From: Clostridia bacterium
GTDB lineage: Bacteria > Bacillota_A > Clostridia > Oscillospirales > Acutalibacteraceae
Reading direction: 5' to 3'
DNA length: 64,000 bases
Assembly: GCA_017397065.1 (NCBI GenBank)
Contig: JAFQKE010000030.1
Span: 45,050-109,049, forward strand
This document shows positions 36,291 to 44,758 of the stretch, piece after piece. The notes beneath the pieces were generated by a model. That model did not search any database. It was not told where the DNA came from and saw nothing but the letters and a program-made list of their open reading frames with translations. Position 1 is the stretch's first letter. Each line of letters opens with the position of its first letter. The position numbers and the translations under genes were made by a program.

Positions 36291-39200
36291 ATGAAAAAAA
36301 GATTTTTTAAAAAGGCTCTCAGCGTATTTTTATCGGCTGTAATTGTTTTAAGCGGTTTACCGTTTATGGCGGCGCCGGTAGATGCTGCATCAGCCAAGGT
36401 GAACAACGCCGTGGCAGATGCCGGAACAGCCCACACCTTTGAGAGTATAATGGGTACCGAAAATGACGGCAACCGTTATGCAGGTAGAGTATGGGTGGAT
36501 AAATCGGTTTACACCGATGGTCAGACCGCCGTTTTAAATACAAGCGGAGATGAGGGCTCCACCTTTAGGGTTAATTTAGAAGAGGGAGAGCACTTCCAGA
36601 CAGTTTTCTCGGCTCTCGGTTCTTCAATGACAACCCAGACAACCGTTAGCTCTTCGGGTCCTTTGGATGTTGTTATAATACTAGATGATTCTACATCTAT
36701 GGATGATATAATATCAGGCGGAACAACCAGACTACAGAAGCTTATAGAGTCTTCTAACAAGCTTTTGGCCGATTTATTAACAGCACAGGATATAAGAATA
36801 GGTATTGTTGCTTATAATCAAAACAGTATTGAAGTATTACCCTTTGGAAAGTACGAAAACGGAATCAAACTCAGCGTGCTCAATAACAAATATACCTTTG
36901 ACGAGAATAATAATGGCGATAAGGGTGGTACTATAAGAGCCTTTGATAATTCAAACAGACTTTTATACAACAACACCAAAGGCTACTCCAGAGGTACCAA
37001 TGTGCAGGCCGGTTTTGATATGGGTATGAGTATGCTTGAAAAGGCATCAAATACCGAGGGTCGCACACCTGTTGCCATCCTCCTTACCGATGGTTCGGCA
37101 AACACCGCCGCACTTAACACATTTTATAATATTTCCGGTCAAACTCCCCATTCTATATTCAACGGTAGTGTTGCCCCCGGTGTTGCAGTTGTAACTTTGC
37201 TTAATGCAGCTTACAAAAAAGCAATGGTTGAAAAAATTTATAATAAGGCTCCAACTATCTATGGAATAGGCGTTGACCTTAATGGCGATGCAGCGGCTAA
37301 TGCTATAATAAATCCCGGCGCAACAAAAGATGGTTTTAATGCTGCTAACAGCAATTATTATATCAGAGAAGCATACGATTTATTTGTGAACACTTGGCTT
37401 AAGGGCAGAAACATACGTCGAACCGAAAGCTATAACGGTAATCACGTTTTTACCGCTGACCATAATTATCCTGCGGGCTCGGGCATTACCGATGCAGATG
37501 TATCAGCCAACATAAATTATGTTGATAAGTATTATGATGTTTCCAGCGCTCAGCTTGATGATACCTTTGCTTCAATTTATAAAGAGCTTTTCTCTGAGGC
37601 GTTTAACCCCATTACCTCCACCGAAACAGTAGATGGTGCTACCGGTATTCCCAACACCCCTCTTATTTACGTTGATCACATCGGTAAATATATGGAGGTA
37701 AAAAACATTCAGGCTGTTACCCTTTTTGGCAGCAACTATGCGGTTGAAAATGTAAATGGAGTTTATACCGTGCAGTACGCAAAGGGCATCAACCCCACCA
37801 CCAGCGAGGAATACGAAACATCTGAGGATATTAAGATTGAAATTTTGGATAATGTTGATGGTACTCAGAAATTAGAGATTAGAGTCAATCAGGAAATTTT
37901 ACCAATATTATTAGAGCAGGTTTCTTCTAAAACGGTTGGCGATGAAACAACTGCTACCATTAACGAACTCACCTATGGACCATTGCGTGTTTACTATACC
38001 GTTGGCGTAGAATCTGATATACTTCTTCCAAACGGCGAGGTTGACATTACAAAAATTGATAAAAATTATGCGGGACTTGATTTAAGTAACAGAGAAATCA
38101 CTCTTTACAGCAATCAGTTTGGCGTTACTACCGCCGAGCTCGACGATGAAGGTAATCCCGTAAGACGTGATGCTCACGTTGGATTTAAACCCTCGGCAGA
38201 GAATCGTTATTACTATCATCAGAGCAATCAGGGTATTTTTACTGAGGTTACCTATAAAACAGATGGTAAGCCCGTAACTTTCCCGAATGATAATGAGTAC
38301 GGAATTCCTTGGAACGATGAAGATTACGACCTAAATTGGATGAATTATGATGAGTATCTTGCAACAAAAGATGATGATCAGGTTTATACCTATGTTAACT
38401 ATTATCGTCCAACTCCTGCCACCACCGATAATGCTAATGACGCAGAGTTTGTATCCTATTTGGTTTACACCGATTGGAAATACTTAAAGCCCTCGGTTGC
38501 TTTTTATGATGCAACAACCGAGAAATATGTAAATTACAATAAGGATACAGGTACATACACTCTTGATGACATAGGTTATGTTATGACCGCAAGTCAGATA
38601 GCGGCTTATATAAGCTCTAATCCAAGTGCAGATATTTATGCAGTTCTTGGTATGGGTTCAAAGCGAACCAGCCGTTTCCACAATATGACCTTTAAAAAGG
38701 AAACAAACGCAACCGGCACAGCTGAGCTTCGCTATGCTCCTGAGTATACCGAAGGTACAGCAAGCAACCATCACGGTAACGATGTTGTTGTATGGCTTGG
38801 TAATAATGGTAAATTAACCCTTCCCTTAGCAACAGGTATTGCTTTAACAAAGTCTGCTACCGAAACCATAGGAAATGTCGATGATACCTATACTCTTACC
38901 CTTAAAATAGACAGTGTACCGACATTCGGAACTGTTGCTCCCATAGTTCACGATGCAAACGGCAATGAGGTTCCATTCAGCTTTATTAATAACACCGTAA
39001 AGGTTGAGGTTAAGGTTGGCGAGACCGTTTATGTAAGCGGAATCCCCGAGGGTAGCGAGTGTACTGTTGGAGAGGAAATTCCAAGTGATGCAGATTACAG
39101 AATCGAAAGCATCTCGGCTACTACCGTTATTGTTCCCTCGGTGGAGGAGGTTCTTAACGGCACTAAGGCTCAGTATGAAGCCGTTACTGTAACCAACACT

Positions 39201-42200
39201 CTTAAAAAATACGGTAATCTTTATATTACTAAAGAGATGGTTAGTGACCATAATATTCCAACAGCGATTTTAAATCAAAAATTCACCTTTGAGGTTGATG
39301 GCGGTACAGCCCTCGCAAATAAAACCTTTAGCGTGTCAGATAGCCAAAATCAAGTTGAATCCATTACATTTGATGCTAATGGTAAAGCTACTGTTACCGT
39401 ATCAGCAAGACAGAGGTTTGAAATTTTAAATATTCCGGAAAACACTGCGGTAACTATCACCGAAAAGCTCACCTCCGATCAGCAGAAAATCTTTAGCGGT
39501 GTTAAATATCGTGCCCGCAATCATTCGGGCGAAAACGCCACCGAAACTACCGATAAAGCAAGCGTTACAATACCTTCTACCGGTAGTGCAACAGTAGTTG
39601 TAATTAACAACTACATCCCCGAAGAAGCTACAGCCTATTTAGATGTTACCATAAACAAAAATTTTGCAGATGAATCTGTTAAAAATAGTCTTTTGGGCGG
39701 AAACTTCAAGTTTTATGTTCAAAAGTATGATACCGAACTTGCAAATCCTGATTGGGTAACTATAGCCGAAGAAGAGATTGAATATTTAGCTACTGAATAT
39801 GGCAAAAAAGAAATCACAATATCTAACGTGCTTAAAAATGAAGTTTATAAAACTACCGGAACTTATGCTTATCAGGTGCTTGAGCTTAAAGGCAATGTTG
39901 TAAACGTTTCTTACGACCGCACTATTTATACCTTTAATGTTAACGTTACCGATGATGATGGTCAGCTTGTAGCGAGCGTTGTTGATAGTAGTGGAAATAT
40001 GGTTGGCAATACCTTTGAGGTAGAGTTCAATAACACCTATGAAACCGCACCTATCAGCATGGATATCAAAAAGGTTGTTAATAACCTTTCGGGCGATGGC
40101 ACTGTTTCTGCGGCAGGCTTTAAGTTCAGGTCAGTCCGCACAGATGCAAACGGCAATCCTACACCTGCAAATCAGCCTGAGACTTCAACCAACACTATCT
40201 ATTCAGATGCTGCAGGCGAGGCCAGAATAAGCGGTGTTTACACCAAGTCTCAAATAGGTACACATTACTATTTGGTTTATGAGGAAAAAGCAGGAAAGAC
40301 AGGTTGGACTTATTCTGATGCTGAATATCTTGTGAAGGTAGACGTGGCGGAAGATAATTCTGGAAAGCTCGTAGCCAATATGACCATCACTCCTCATAAT
40401 GATGCTGCATTACGTGAAACAAATCCCACCGTTACTGATGGCAATAAAGGTCAGCTTTACTTTACAAACACCTATGACCCAGAGGACGCATCGTTAGATG
40501 TTGACGCACTTGTTAAAAAACAATTAGAGGGCAAGGAACTTAAAGCCGGTGACTTCACATTTGAGGTTTACGAAAACGGCAAGACTACCGCTCTGCTTCG
40601 TGGCACTAATGATAGTAACGGAAATGTTGATTTTAAAGCAGTAGATGCCAATAATGCTCTTACAAAAAATAATGTCCTTAACTTTGACAGAGTTGGCAAG
40701 TATGAGTATGATATCAAAGAGGTTGCTCCCGTAGGCGGAGTTAAGGATGGCGTAACCTATGATACTACCATTTATGATTTAGTTGTAGAGGTTACCAATA
40801 ATAACGGCAAGCTTAATGCTGTTTACTACTTTGAGGATTCTACCGGCGCTACCGTAACCTTTAAAAACTACTATAATGTAGAGCCTACCACATACAAATT
40901 AGCCGGTAATAAGGTGTTAAACGGCAGACTTATGCAGGTTGGAGAATTCAGCTTCAATCTTTTTGAGGGCAATGATGTTACCGCAAAAGAGGTTGCTAAA
41001 AACCACGCAAATGGTTTGTTTGAATTCTCTGAAATCACCTACACCGCCGCAGGCGTTTACAAGTATACTATTTCTGAGGCGATTCCTGCAGGTGCAACAC
41101 TTGATCCGCTTTCACAGAAATATGTACTTAATGGCGTAACCTATGATGCCACAAAGTACACCGTAACCGTAACCGTTACAGATAACGGCGACGGCACATT
41201 AACTGCCAAAGCAGATAAAGACAATGTAAATATCATCTTTACAAATACTTATAATGCGGCTCCCGCTTCTGTTACCTTTAAGGGAACCAAGGAGTTTAAG
41301 GGTGCAACCCTTAAAGCGGGCGACTTTGCATTTAATCTTTATCAAACCGATCATAATTTAAATATAGATGCTGCTGATTCGGTACTTAAAGATACCAAAA
41401 CCAACGCAGCAGATGGCAGTTTTGAATTTGGCACTATCACCTACACCGAGCCGGGCACATATTTCTATGTAGTTGATGAGGATGATAATTATAATCCCAT
41501 TGATGAAGTTGTTTACGATACCACTAAGCACGGTTATCGAGTTCAGGTTCGTGACTATGGACGTGGTCGACTTATTGCTACAGTTTTGAATTTGGATACC
41601 GGTGCGACCGAAACGGATAATTCAAATATTGTATCCCCCTTTGTGAACGCCACATTTGATGAGGCTACAGAAAAGGAAGTTGCAGCACAGAAAAATGCAG
41701 TAGCTAAAATTGATGGCGAGTTTGTTGAGGCCGGAGAAATTCTTACCTATTATATTTACTATTACAACTACACCGGCAAGGAAGTAACTGTAGAAATCAG
41801 TGACACTATTCCCGCCCACACCAGCTATGTAGATGGTTCAGCTTCTCACGGAGGCGTTTATTCAGGCGGCAATATTGATTGGATATTAACCGTTCCCAGA
41901 GGCAGATCTGTTATGGTTCAGTTTGATGTGAGAGTTGACGAAAGCGATGCTATTGTGGCTAATACGGCAATAGTTCGTGATGGTACAAACACCTACACCA
42001 CAAACACTGTTAATAATCATACATATAAAGATCCTGTTTCTAAGGATGTTGTAAACCCTGAAAATGTTAATATAAGCATTGACGGCAAAAAGGTTTACGA
42101 GTGTGATACACTTGTTTACACCATAGATTACACCAATACTTCCTACAATACCGTTGATGTAACCATCACAGATGAAATCCCCGAATATACCACCTATGTT

Positions 42201-43007
42201 GATGGTTCGGCGCTGAGCGGCGGCGTATATAACAACAAAACAATCACATGGGAAATTCAAGATGTAAAACCTTGGTCTACCGTATCGGTTGCATTTATGG
42301 TAACGGTTGATCAGAATATCGGAGCTAAAACAATAAAGAATCAGGCTAATATAGTGGCAGATAATAAGCCCTACACCACCAACGAAGTTATAAATTACAC
42401 CGTAGAGGACGAGGTGGAAAAAGAGGTATTCTCTGCCGACAACCCAACCGTTAATATTGATGGTCAAGAGGTCAAAGCCGGCGATACACTCGCTTACAGC
42501 ATACGCTATAAAAACACCTATACCGAAGAGGCTATTGTAACCATTACCGATACTATCCCCGAGCATACCATCTATGTAGAGGGCTCGGCCGATAATAATG
42601 GTGTTTATGCAAACGGTATTATTACTTGGGAGCTTACTGTTCCTGCAGGCGATACCGTGGAAGTAACCTTTGAGGTAGTTGTTAATGACGATGCAGATGG
42701 CGAAGAGCTTTCTAACATTGCACAGGTTGTAGAGGGTAGAAACAACTATACGACCAATGAGGTTGTTAATCCTATAGAGGAAGAAACTCCTCCACCTACT
42801 CCCGGCGGTTCGTCAGATACCGAGGAGCCGGTAGAGCCTCAAAGCCCCGAAGAACAGCCCGAAGAAGATGACGATTTAGAGACTCCCGAAAGTCCCAAAA
42901 CAGGTGATTACACCAACTTCACAATGCTTTTAGCACTTGTATTTATAAGCGGTGGAATCTTAACCATAACTTCGATTATGGGCAAAAAGAAAAAATCAGT
43001 TAAATAA
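36291..43007 (+). CDS. Giant cell-wall-anchored adhesin: VWA, pilin-like repeats, DUF11 repeats, sorting signal
   Basis: The 2238-residue protein has a signal peptide (MKKRFFKKALSVFLSAVIVL), a von Willebrand A domain with a MIDAS motif DDSTSMDD near residue 130 (canonical DxSxS), and a long beta-rich region. From about residue 970 to 1780 it has Spy0128/FctA-type pilin domains (FTFEVY, FSFNLFEG, FAFNLYQ), which normally carry Lys-Asn isopeptide bonds. Three DUF11 repeats follow (about 1800-2160), then a Pro/Glu-rich stalk, an SPKTG sorting motif, a membrane span and KKKKSVK. It should be attached to peptidoglycan by a sortase, none of which is in this window. AAAGGA 8 bases upstream favours ATG 36291 over the upstream in-frame starts. 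It likely mediates host or matrix binding. Confidence 0.85.
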   Translation: MKKRFFKKALSVFLSAVIVLSGLPFMAAPVDAASAKVNNAVADAGTAHTFESIMGTENDGNRYAGRVWVDKSVYTDGQTAVLNTSGDEGSTFRVNLEEGEHFQTVFSALGSSMTTQTTVSSSGPLDVVIILDDSTSMDDIISGGTTRLQKLIESSNKLLADLLTAQDIRIGIVAYNQNSIEVLPFGKYENGIKLSVLNNKYTFDENNNGDKGGTIRAFDNSNRLLYNNTKGYSRGTNVQAGFDMGMSMLEKASNTEGRTPVAILLTDGSANTAALNTFYNISGQTPHSIFNGSVAPGVAVVTLLNAAYKKAMVEKIYNKAPTIYGIGVDLNGDAAANAIINPGATKDGFNAANSNYYIREAYDLFVNTWLKGRNIRRTESYNGNHVFTADHNYPAGSGITDADVSANINYVDKYYDVSSAQLDDTFASIYKELFSEAFNPITSTETVDGATGIPNTPLIYVDHIGKYMEVKNIQAVTLFGSNYAVENVNGVYTVQYAKGINPTTSEEYETSEDIKIEILDNVDGTQKLEIRVNQEILPILLEQVSSKTVGDETTATINELTYGPLRVYYTVGVESDILLPNGEVDITKIDKNYAGLDLSNREITLYSNQFGVTTAELDDEGNPVRRDAHVGFKPSAENRYYYHQSNQGIFTEVTYKTDGKPVTFPNDNEYGIPWNDEDYDLNWMNYDEYLATKDDDQVYTYVNYYRPTPATTDNANDAEFVSYLVYTDWKYLKPSVAFYDATTEKYVNYNKDTGTYTLDDIGYVMTASQIAAYISSNPSADIYAVLGMGSKRTSRFHNMTFKKETNATGTAELRYAPEYTEGTASNHHGNDVVVWLGNNGKLTLPLATGIALTKSATETIGNVDDTYTLTLKIDSVPTFGTVAPIVHDANGNEVPFSFINNTVKVEVKVGETVYVSGIPEGSECTVGEEIPSDADYRIESISATTVIVPSVEEVLNGTKAQYEAVTVTNTLKKYGNLYITKEMVSDHNIPTAILNQKFTFEVDGGTALANKTFSVSDSQNQVESITFDANGKATVTVSARQRFEILNIPENTAVTITEKLTSDQQKIFSGVKYRARNHSGENATETTDKASVTIPSTGSATVVVINNYIPEEATAYLDVTINKNFADESVKNSLLGGNFKFYVQKYDTELANPDWVTIAEEEIEYLATEYGKKEITISNVLKNEVYKTTGTYAYQVLELKGNVVNVSYDRTIYTFNVNVTDDDGQLVASVVDSSGNMVGNTFEVEFNNTYETAPISMDIKKVVNNLSGDGTVSAAGFKFRSVRTDANGNPTPANQPETSTNTIYSDAAGEARISGVYTKSQIGTHYYLVYEEKAGKTGWTYSDAEYLVKVDVAEDNSGKLVANMTITPHNDAALRETNPTVTDGNKGQLYFTNTYDPEDASLDVDALVKKQLEGKELKAGDFTFEVYENGKTTALLRGTNDSNGNVDFKAVDANNALTKNNVLNFDRVGKYEYDIKEVAPVGGVKDGVTYDTTIYDLVVEVTNNNGKLNAVYYFEDSTGATVTFKNYYNVEPTTYKLAGNKVLNGRLMQVGEFSFNLFEGNDVTAKEVAKNHANGLFEFSEITYTAAGVYKYTISEAIPAGATLDPLSQKYVLNGVTYDATKYTVTVTVTDNGDGTLTAKADKDNVNIIFTNTYNAAPASVTFKGTKEFKGATLKAGDFAFNLYQTDHNLNIDAADSVLKDTKTNAADGSFEFGTITYTEPGTYFYVVDEDDNYNPIDEVVYDTTKHGYRVQVRDYGRGRLIATVLNLDTGATETDNSNIVSPFVNATFDEATEKEVAAQKNAVAKIDGEFVEAGEILTYYIYYYNYTGKEVTVEISDTIPAHTSYVDGSASHGGVYSGGNIDWILTVPRGRSVMVQFDVRVDESDAIVANTAIVRDGTNTYTTNTVNNHTYKDPVSKDVVNPENVNISIDGKKVYECDTLVYTIDYTNTSYNTVDVTITDEIPEYTTYVDGSALSGGVYNNKTITWEIQDVKPWSTVSVAFMVTVDQNIGAKTIKNQANIVADNKPYTTNEVINYTVEDEVEKEVFSADNPTVNIDGQEVKAGDTLAYSIRYKNTYTEEAIVTITDTIPEHTIYVEGSADNNGVYANGIITWELTVPAGDTVEVTFEVVVNDDADGEELSNIAQVVEGRNNYTTNEVVNPIEEETPPPTPGGSSDTEEPVEPQSPEEQPEEDDDLETPESPKTGDYTNFTMLLALVFISGGILTITSIMGKKKKSVK
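41671..42774 (+). repeat. Three DUF11 coding repeats in the adhesin
   Basis: Three consecutive units of about 120 residues share the order EV...VNIDG, AGDTL-Y-I-Y-NT, VTITDTIPEHT, YV-GSA-GGVY, ITWEL and VAFMVTV. They begin near 41671, 42037 and 42412. DUF11 units usually form stalks in surface proteins. Confidence 0.8.
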
Positions 43008-43019
43008 TACTTGAAATGG

Positions 43020-43103
43020 GAAATCCCCCAAGGCTACCGTTTAGAGCCTTGGGGGATTTCATTATAACAATAAAAGCACCCCAAAAAAATGGGATGCTTT
43101 TAT
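43020..43103. terminator. Two tandem hairpins between adhesin and cyclase genes
   Basis: GAAATCCCCCAAGGCT (43020-43035) pairs perfectly with AGCCTTGGGGGATTTC (43045-43060). A second hairpin, TAAAAGCACCCCA against TGGGATGCTTTTA (one mismatch), covers 43071-43102 and is T-rich on both sides. They separate two convergent genes. Confidence 0.85.
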
Positions 43104-43189
43104 TCTGGCGGAAGAGCGACCAAAAGGTGCGTAAATGCAGGTAAGAACGACTAAAAGTACACCAAGTGTTCCATTCGATAAATTGGAAT

Positions 43190-43786
43190 TTATCTATCAG
43201 TTATCAATACTGCTCTGCACGGCGAACCGTCTGCACCTGATAAATTTAATGGTACTGCATTTAAGAAATAAACACCTTCATAAACATCACCTAATCGAAT
43301 ACCTTCAAGCAAGACGACATTGGCACCCAAAAGTGTAAGATGTACTGCCATTGGTGCATTTTGTGGTCCGACTGTCTGAGGTTCGTTTCCTAGAAGCAAA
43401 ATATCTGAAGATGCAAATACCTTTGCTGCCTCTAATGATACTTCAACTTCTCCTTTAATCAGAATTCTCTTTGATGCTTCTAAGTTCTGCTTTTTTGCTT
43501 TTTCTATTATTTCTGTAGCATCGTTGCCCGTAACAAGCCCATGATGTTCTGTCACATAAGTCATTCCCACAAAGGCCTCTAAGCATATTTCATCAATCGT
43601 TTTTCCATCTTTAATAAAATGAAATGGAGCATCTATATGCGTACCGTTATGTGCACACATATTAAATGCCGTCAAATTATATACGTCGCCTTTTTGCATT
43701 GATTTTAACACGATTTTCTCTGGCATAGGGTCATTGGGATATACTTTACAGCCGAAAACCTCTTGGGAAATATCATAGACTTTCAT
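43190..43786 (-). CDS. Cyclase-family metal hydrolase (kynurenine formamidase-like)
   Basis: The 198-residue protein starts MKVYDISQEV and carries the family motif HNGTHIDAPFHF (metal-binding His and Asp), GKTIDEI and GANVVLLEGIRL. Family members hydrolyse N-formylkynurenine or cyclic amides such as isatin; no tryptophan-degradation genes lie nearby, so substrate is unknown. Length is normal for this group. It is transcribed leftward toward the tandem hairpins. The 86 bases after its stop show no gene. Confidence 0.85.
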   Translation of the reverse strand: MKVYDISQEVFGCKVYPNDPMPEKIVLKSMQKGDVYNLTAFNMCAHNGTHIDAPFHFIKDGKTIDEICLEAFVGMTYVTEHHGLVTGNDATEIIEKAKKQNLEASKRILIKGEVEVSLEAAKVFASSDILLLGNEPQTVGPQNAPMAVHLTLLGANVVLLEGIRLGDVYEGVYFLNAVPLNLSGADGSPCRAVLITDR

Positions 43787-43851
43787 TGCATATTCTCCTC
43801 GTCAAATTCTTATTTATCAGTGAGTTTATTATATCACACTATCGTAAATAA

Positions 43852-44056
43852 ACCAAGGCGTAAGCCTTGTATGTCTTCAATGATGCATCGCCTGTGGCGA
43901 TATGATGTTTTTCGCTTCGCTCAAAATGATGTTGCTCCACTTCGTTTCGCAATGATGTGATATTTGCCCCAAAATGTGGCGAAGCCACACATCATTAGGC
44001 GTAGCCGTCATCATTGGGTGTTGCCCTGCATCATTTGCCGAAGGCAAACATCATTC
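43852..44056. repeat. Array of mini-hairpins joined by ATGATG / CATCATT linkers
   Basis: At least five small dyads occur in about 200 bases: AAGGC-GTAA-GCCTT (near 43854), ATCGCC-TGT-GGCGAT (near 43887), TGTGGC-GAA-GCCACA (near 43975), GGC-GTA-GCC and TTGCC-GAA-GGCAA (near 44034). In the left half they are separated by (A)TGATG, in the right half by CATCATT, so the whole block is also roughly an inverted structure. The stems differ from one another. No reading frame of interest covers it. Confidence 0.75.
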
Positions 44057-44097
44057 AAAAAGACCCCTTTTGTCTAGTAGACAAAAGAGGTCTTTTT
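44057..44097 (-). terminator. Terminator of the tRNA-Ser transcript
   Basis: A stem of AAAAAGACC...TTTTGTC against GACAAAAGAGGTCTTTTT lies two bases after the encoded CCA of tRNA-Ser(GCU) on the minus strand and ends in GTCTTTTTG. Confidence 0.85.
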
Positions 44098-44099
44098 GT

Positions 44100-44190
44100 T
44101 GGCGGAGTAGGAGAGACTCGAACTCTCGCGCCGGTTGCCCGACCTACGCCCTTAGCAGGGGCGCCTCGTCACCAACTTGAGTACTACTCC
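44100..44190 (-). tRNA. tRNA-Ser(GCU), CCA encoded
   Basis: On the minus strand the acceptor GGAGTAG pairs with CTACTCC, followed by G and an encoded CCA. The anticodon stem CGCCC/GGGCG holds loop CTGCTAA, giving anticodon GCU for AGC/AGU codons. A long variable arm (GGTCGGGCAACCGGC region) identifies a class II serine tRNA, and the T loop GAGTTCGAGTC is standard. It is the second gene of a two-tRNA leftward transcript. Confidence 0.95.
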
Positions 44191-44380
44191 AAATTGTAAC
44201 TTAATATACAAAATATTCAGTTTATAAAATAATATTTGCAGAGGTTCCTCGGCGTGCGTGCCCTCTTGCGGTGCCCAAAATTTTTTAACGTCTTGGAGCG
44301 ACGAAAAATTTTGACCGCTGCGCCAACCCCGGTACTACTCCAAAAGGTAACTTAATATATAAAATATTCAGTTTATAAAA
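44181..44380. repeat. 49-base direct repeats that duplicate the tRNA-Ser(GCU) 5' end and flank
   Basis: 44181-44229 and 44332-44380 match at 46 of 49 positions. Each begins GTACTACTCC, the first bases of tRNA-Ser(GCU) read on the plus strand, and ends with ATATTCAGTTTATAAAA. The 102 bases between them (44230-44331) hold an imperfect inverted repeat: GCGGT plus AAAATTTTTTAACGTC against GACGAAAAATTTT plus ACCGC. The second copy has only the 5' end of the tRNA and is not a functional tRNA. Confidence 0.85.
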
Positions 44381-44382
44381 AA

Positions 44383-44469
44383 TGGCGGAGAGATAGGGAT
44401 TCGAACCCTAGGCTCTTTCGAGTCACTGGTTTTCAAGACCAGCTCCTTAAACCACTCGGACATCTCTCC
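44383..44469 (-). tRNA. tRNA-Ser(UGA), CCA encoded
   Basis: Acceptor GGAGAGA pairs with TCTCTCC, then G and an encoded CCA. The anticodon stem CTGGT/ACCAG holds loop CTTGAAA, giving anticodon UGA for UCN codons. The long variable arm (GTGACTCGAAAGAGCC region) and T loop GGTTCGAATCC fit a serine tRNA. It is the first gene after the promoter at 44516. Confidence 0.95.
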
Positions 44470-44487
44470 GTTTCAACGTGCTAAAAT

Positions 44488-44516
44488 ATTTTAACACAAC
44501 TGCGGCTGTTTGTCAA
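44488..44516 (-). promoter_or_regulatory. Promoter of the tRNA-Ser pair
   Basis: On the minus strand TTGACA (44516-44511) and TAAAAT (44493-44488) with a 17-base spacer, 19 bases before tRNA-Ser(UGA). It is divergent from the promoter at 44582. Confidence 0.85.
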
Positions 44517-44581
44517 CTGCAAATTTGATTTTTTGTTATTTTTTTGTTTAAAACTTTATAAAGTGAATTTGCATTATTCTC

Positions 44582-44610
44582 TTGACAAATTTATTGTTTA
44601 ATATTAAAAT
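44582..44610 (+). promoter_or_regulatory. Promoter of the preQ1-regulated transporter
   Basis: TTGACA (44582-44587) and TAAAAT (44605-44610) with a 17-base spacer; transcription should begin near 44617, about ten bases before the riboswitch. Confidence 0.85.
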
Positions 44611-44626
44611 GAAATAAACAATAAAC

Positions 44627-44722
44627 CAGACAGTTCGAAACCATCCTGTCTTTAAACAAAACTACGGGGTAACAAAAGTATATTTTGTTTTTATTAGTGC
44701 GCCCGTAGGGGCGCACTTTTTT
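44627..44722 (+). promoter_or_regulatory. preQ1-I riboswitch with terminator
   Basis: Stem AGACAG (44628-44633) and CTGTCT (44646-44651) closes a 12-base loop TTCGAAACCATC. The A-rich tail TTAAACAAAACTACGG follows, as in preQ1-I aptamers such as the Thermoanaerobacter one. Loop ACC (44640-44642) can pair with GGT (44668-44670) to form the expected pseudoknot. Downstream, AGTGCGCCC (44696-44704) pairs with GGGCGCACT (44709-44717) and runs into TTTTTT, an intrinsic terminator. Binding of preQ1 should favour termination and switch off the transporter gene. Confidence 0.8.
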
Positions 44723-44758
44723 GTTTTTAGGAGCTTTTATTATAGAAAGAGGTAGAAA

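Noticed and set aside
41886..42566. 226-residue open frame on the minus strand
   Set aside because: It lies wholly inside the DUF11 region of the adhesin, in the opposite direction, with no ribosome site or family motif. Repeated Thr/Val/Asp codons on the plus strand explain the long frame.
43190..43786. Kynurenine pathway gene (kynB)
   Set aside because: The hydrolase family is clear, but no other tryptophan-degradation gene lies nearby and the family has several substrates, so the symbol is not justified.
43852..44056. CRISPR array
   Set aside because: Linkers are only 5-7 bases and the intervening units are palindromes, not unique 30-40-base spacers; no cas genes are present.
44230..44341. 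Third tRNA gene between the two tRNA-Ser genes
   Set aside because: Only the first ten bases of tRNA-Ser(GCU) are duplicated; there is no anticodon arm, T loop or 3' acceptor strand.
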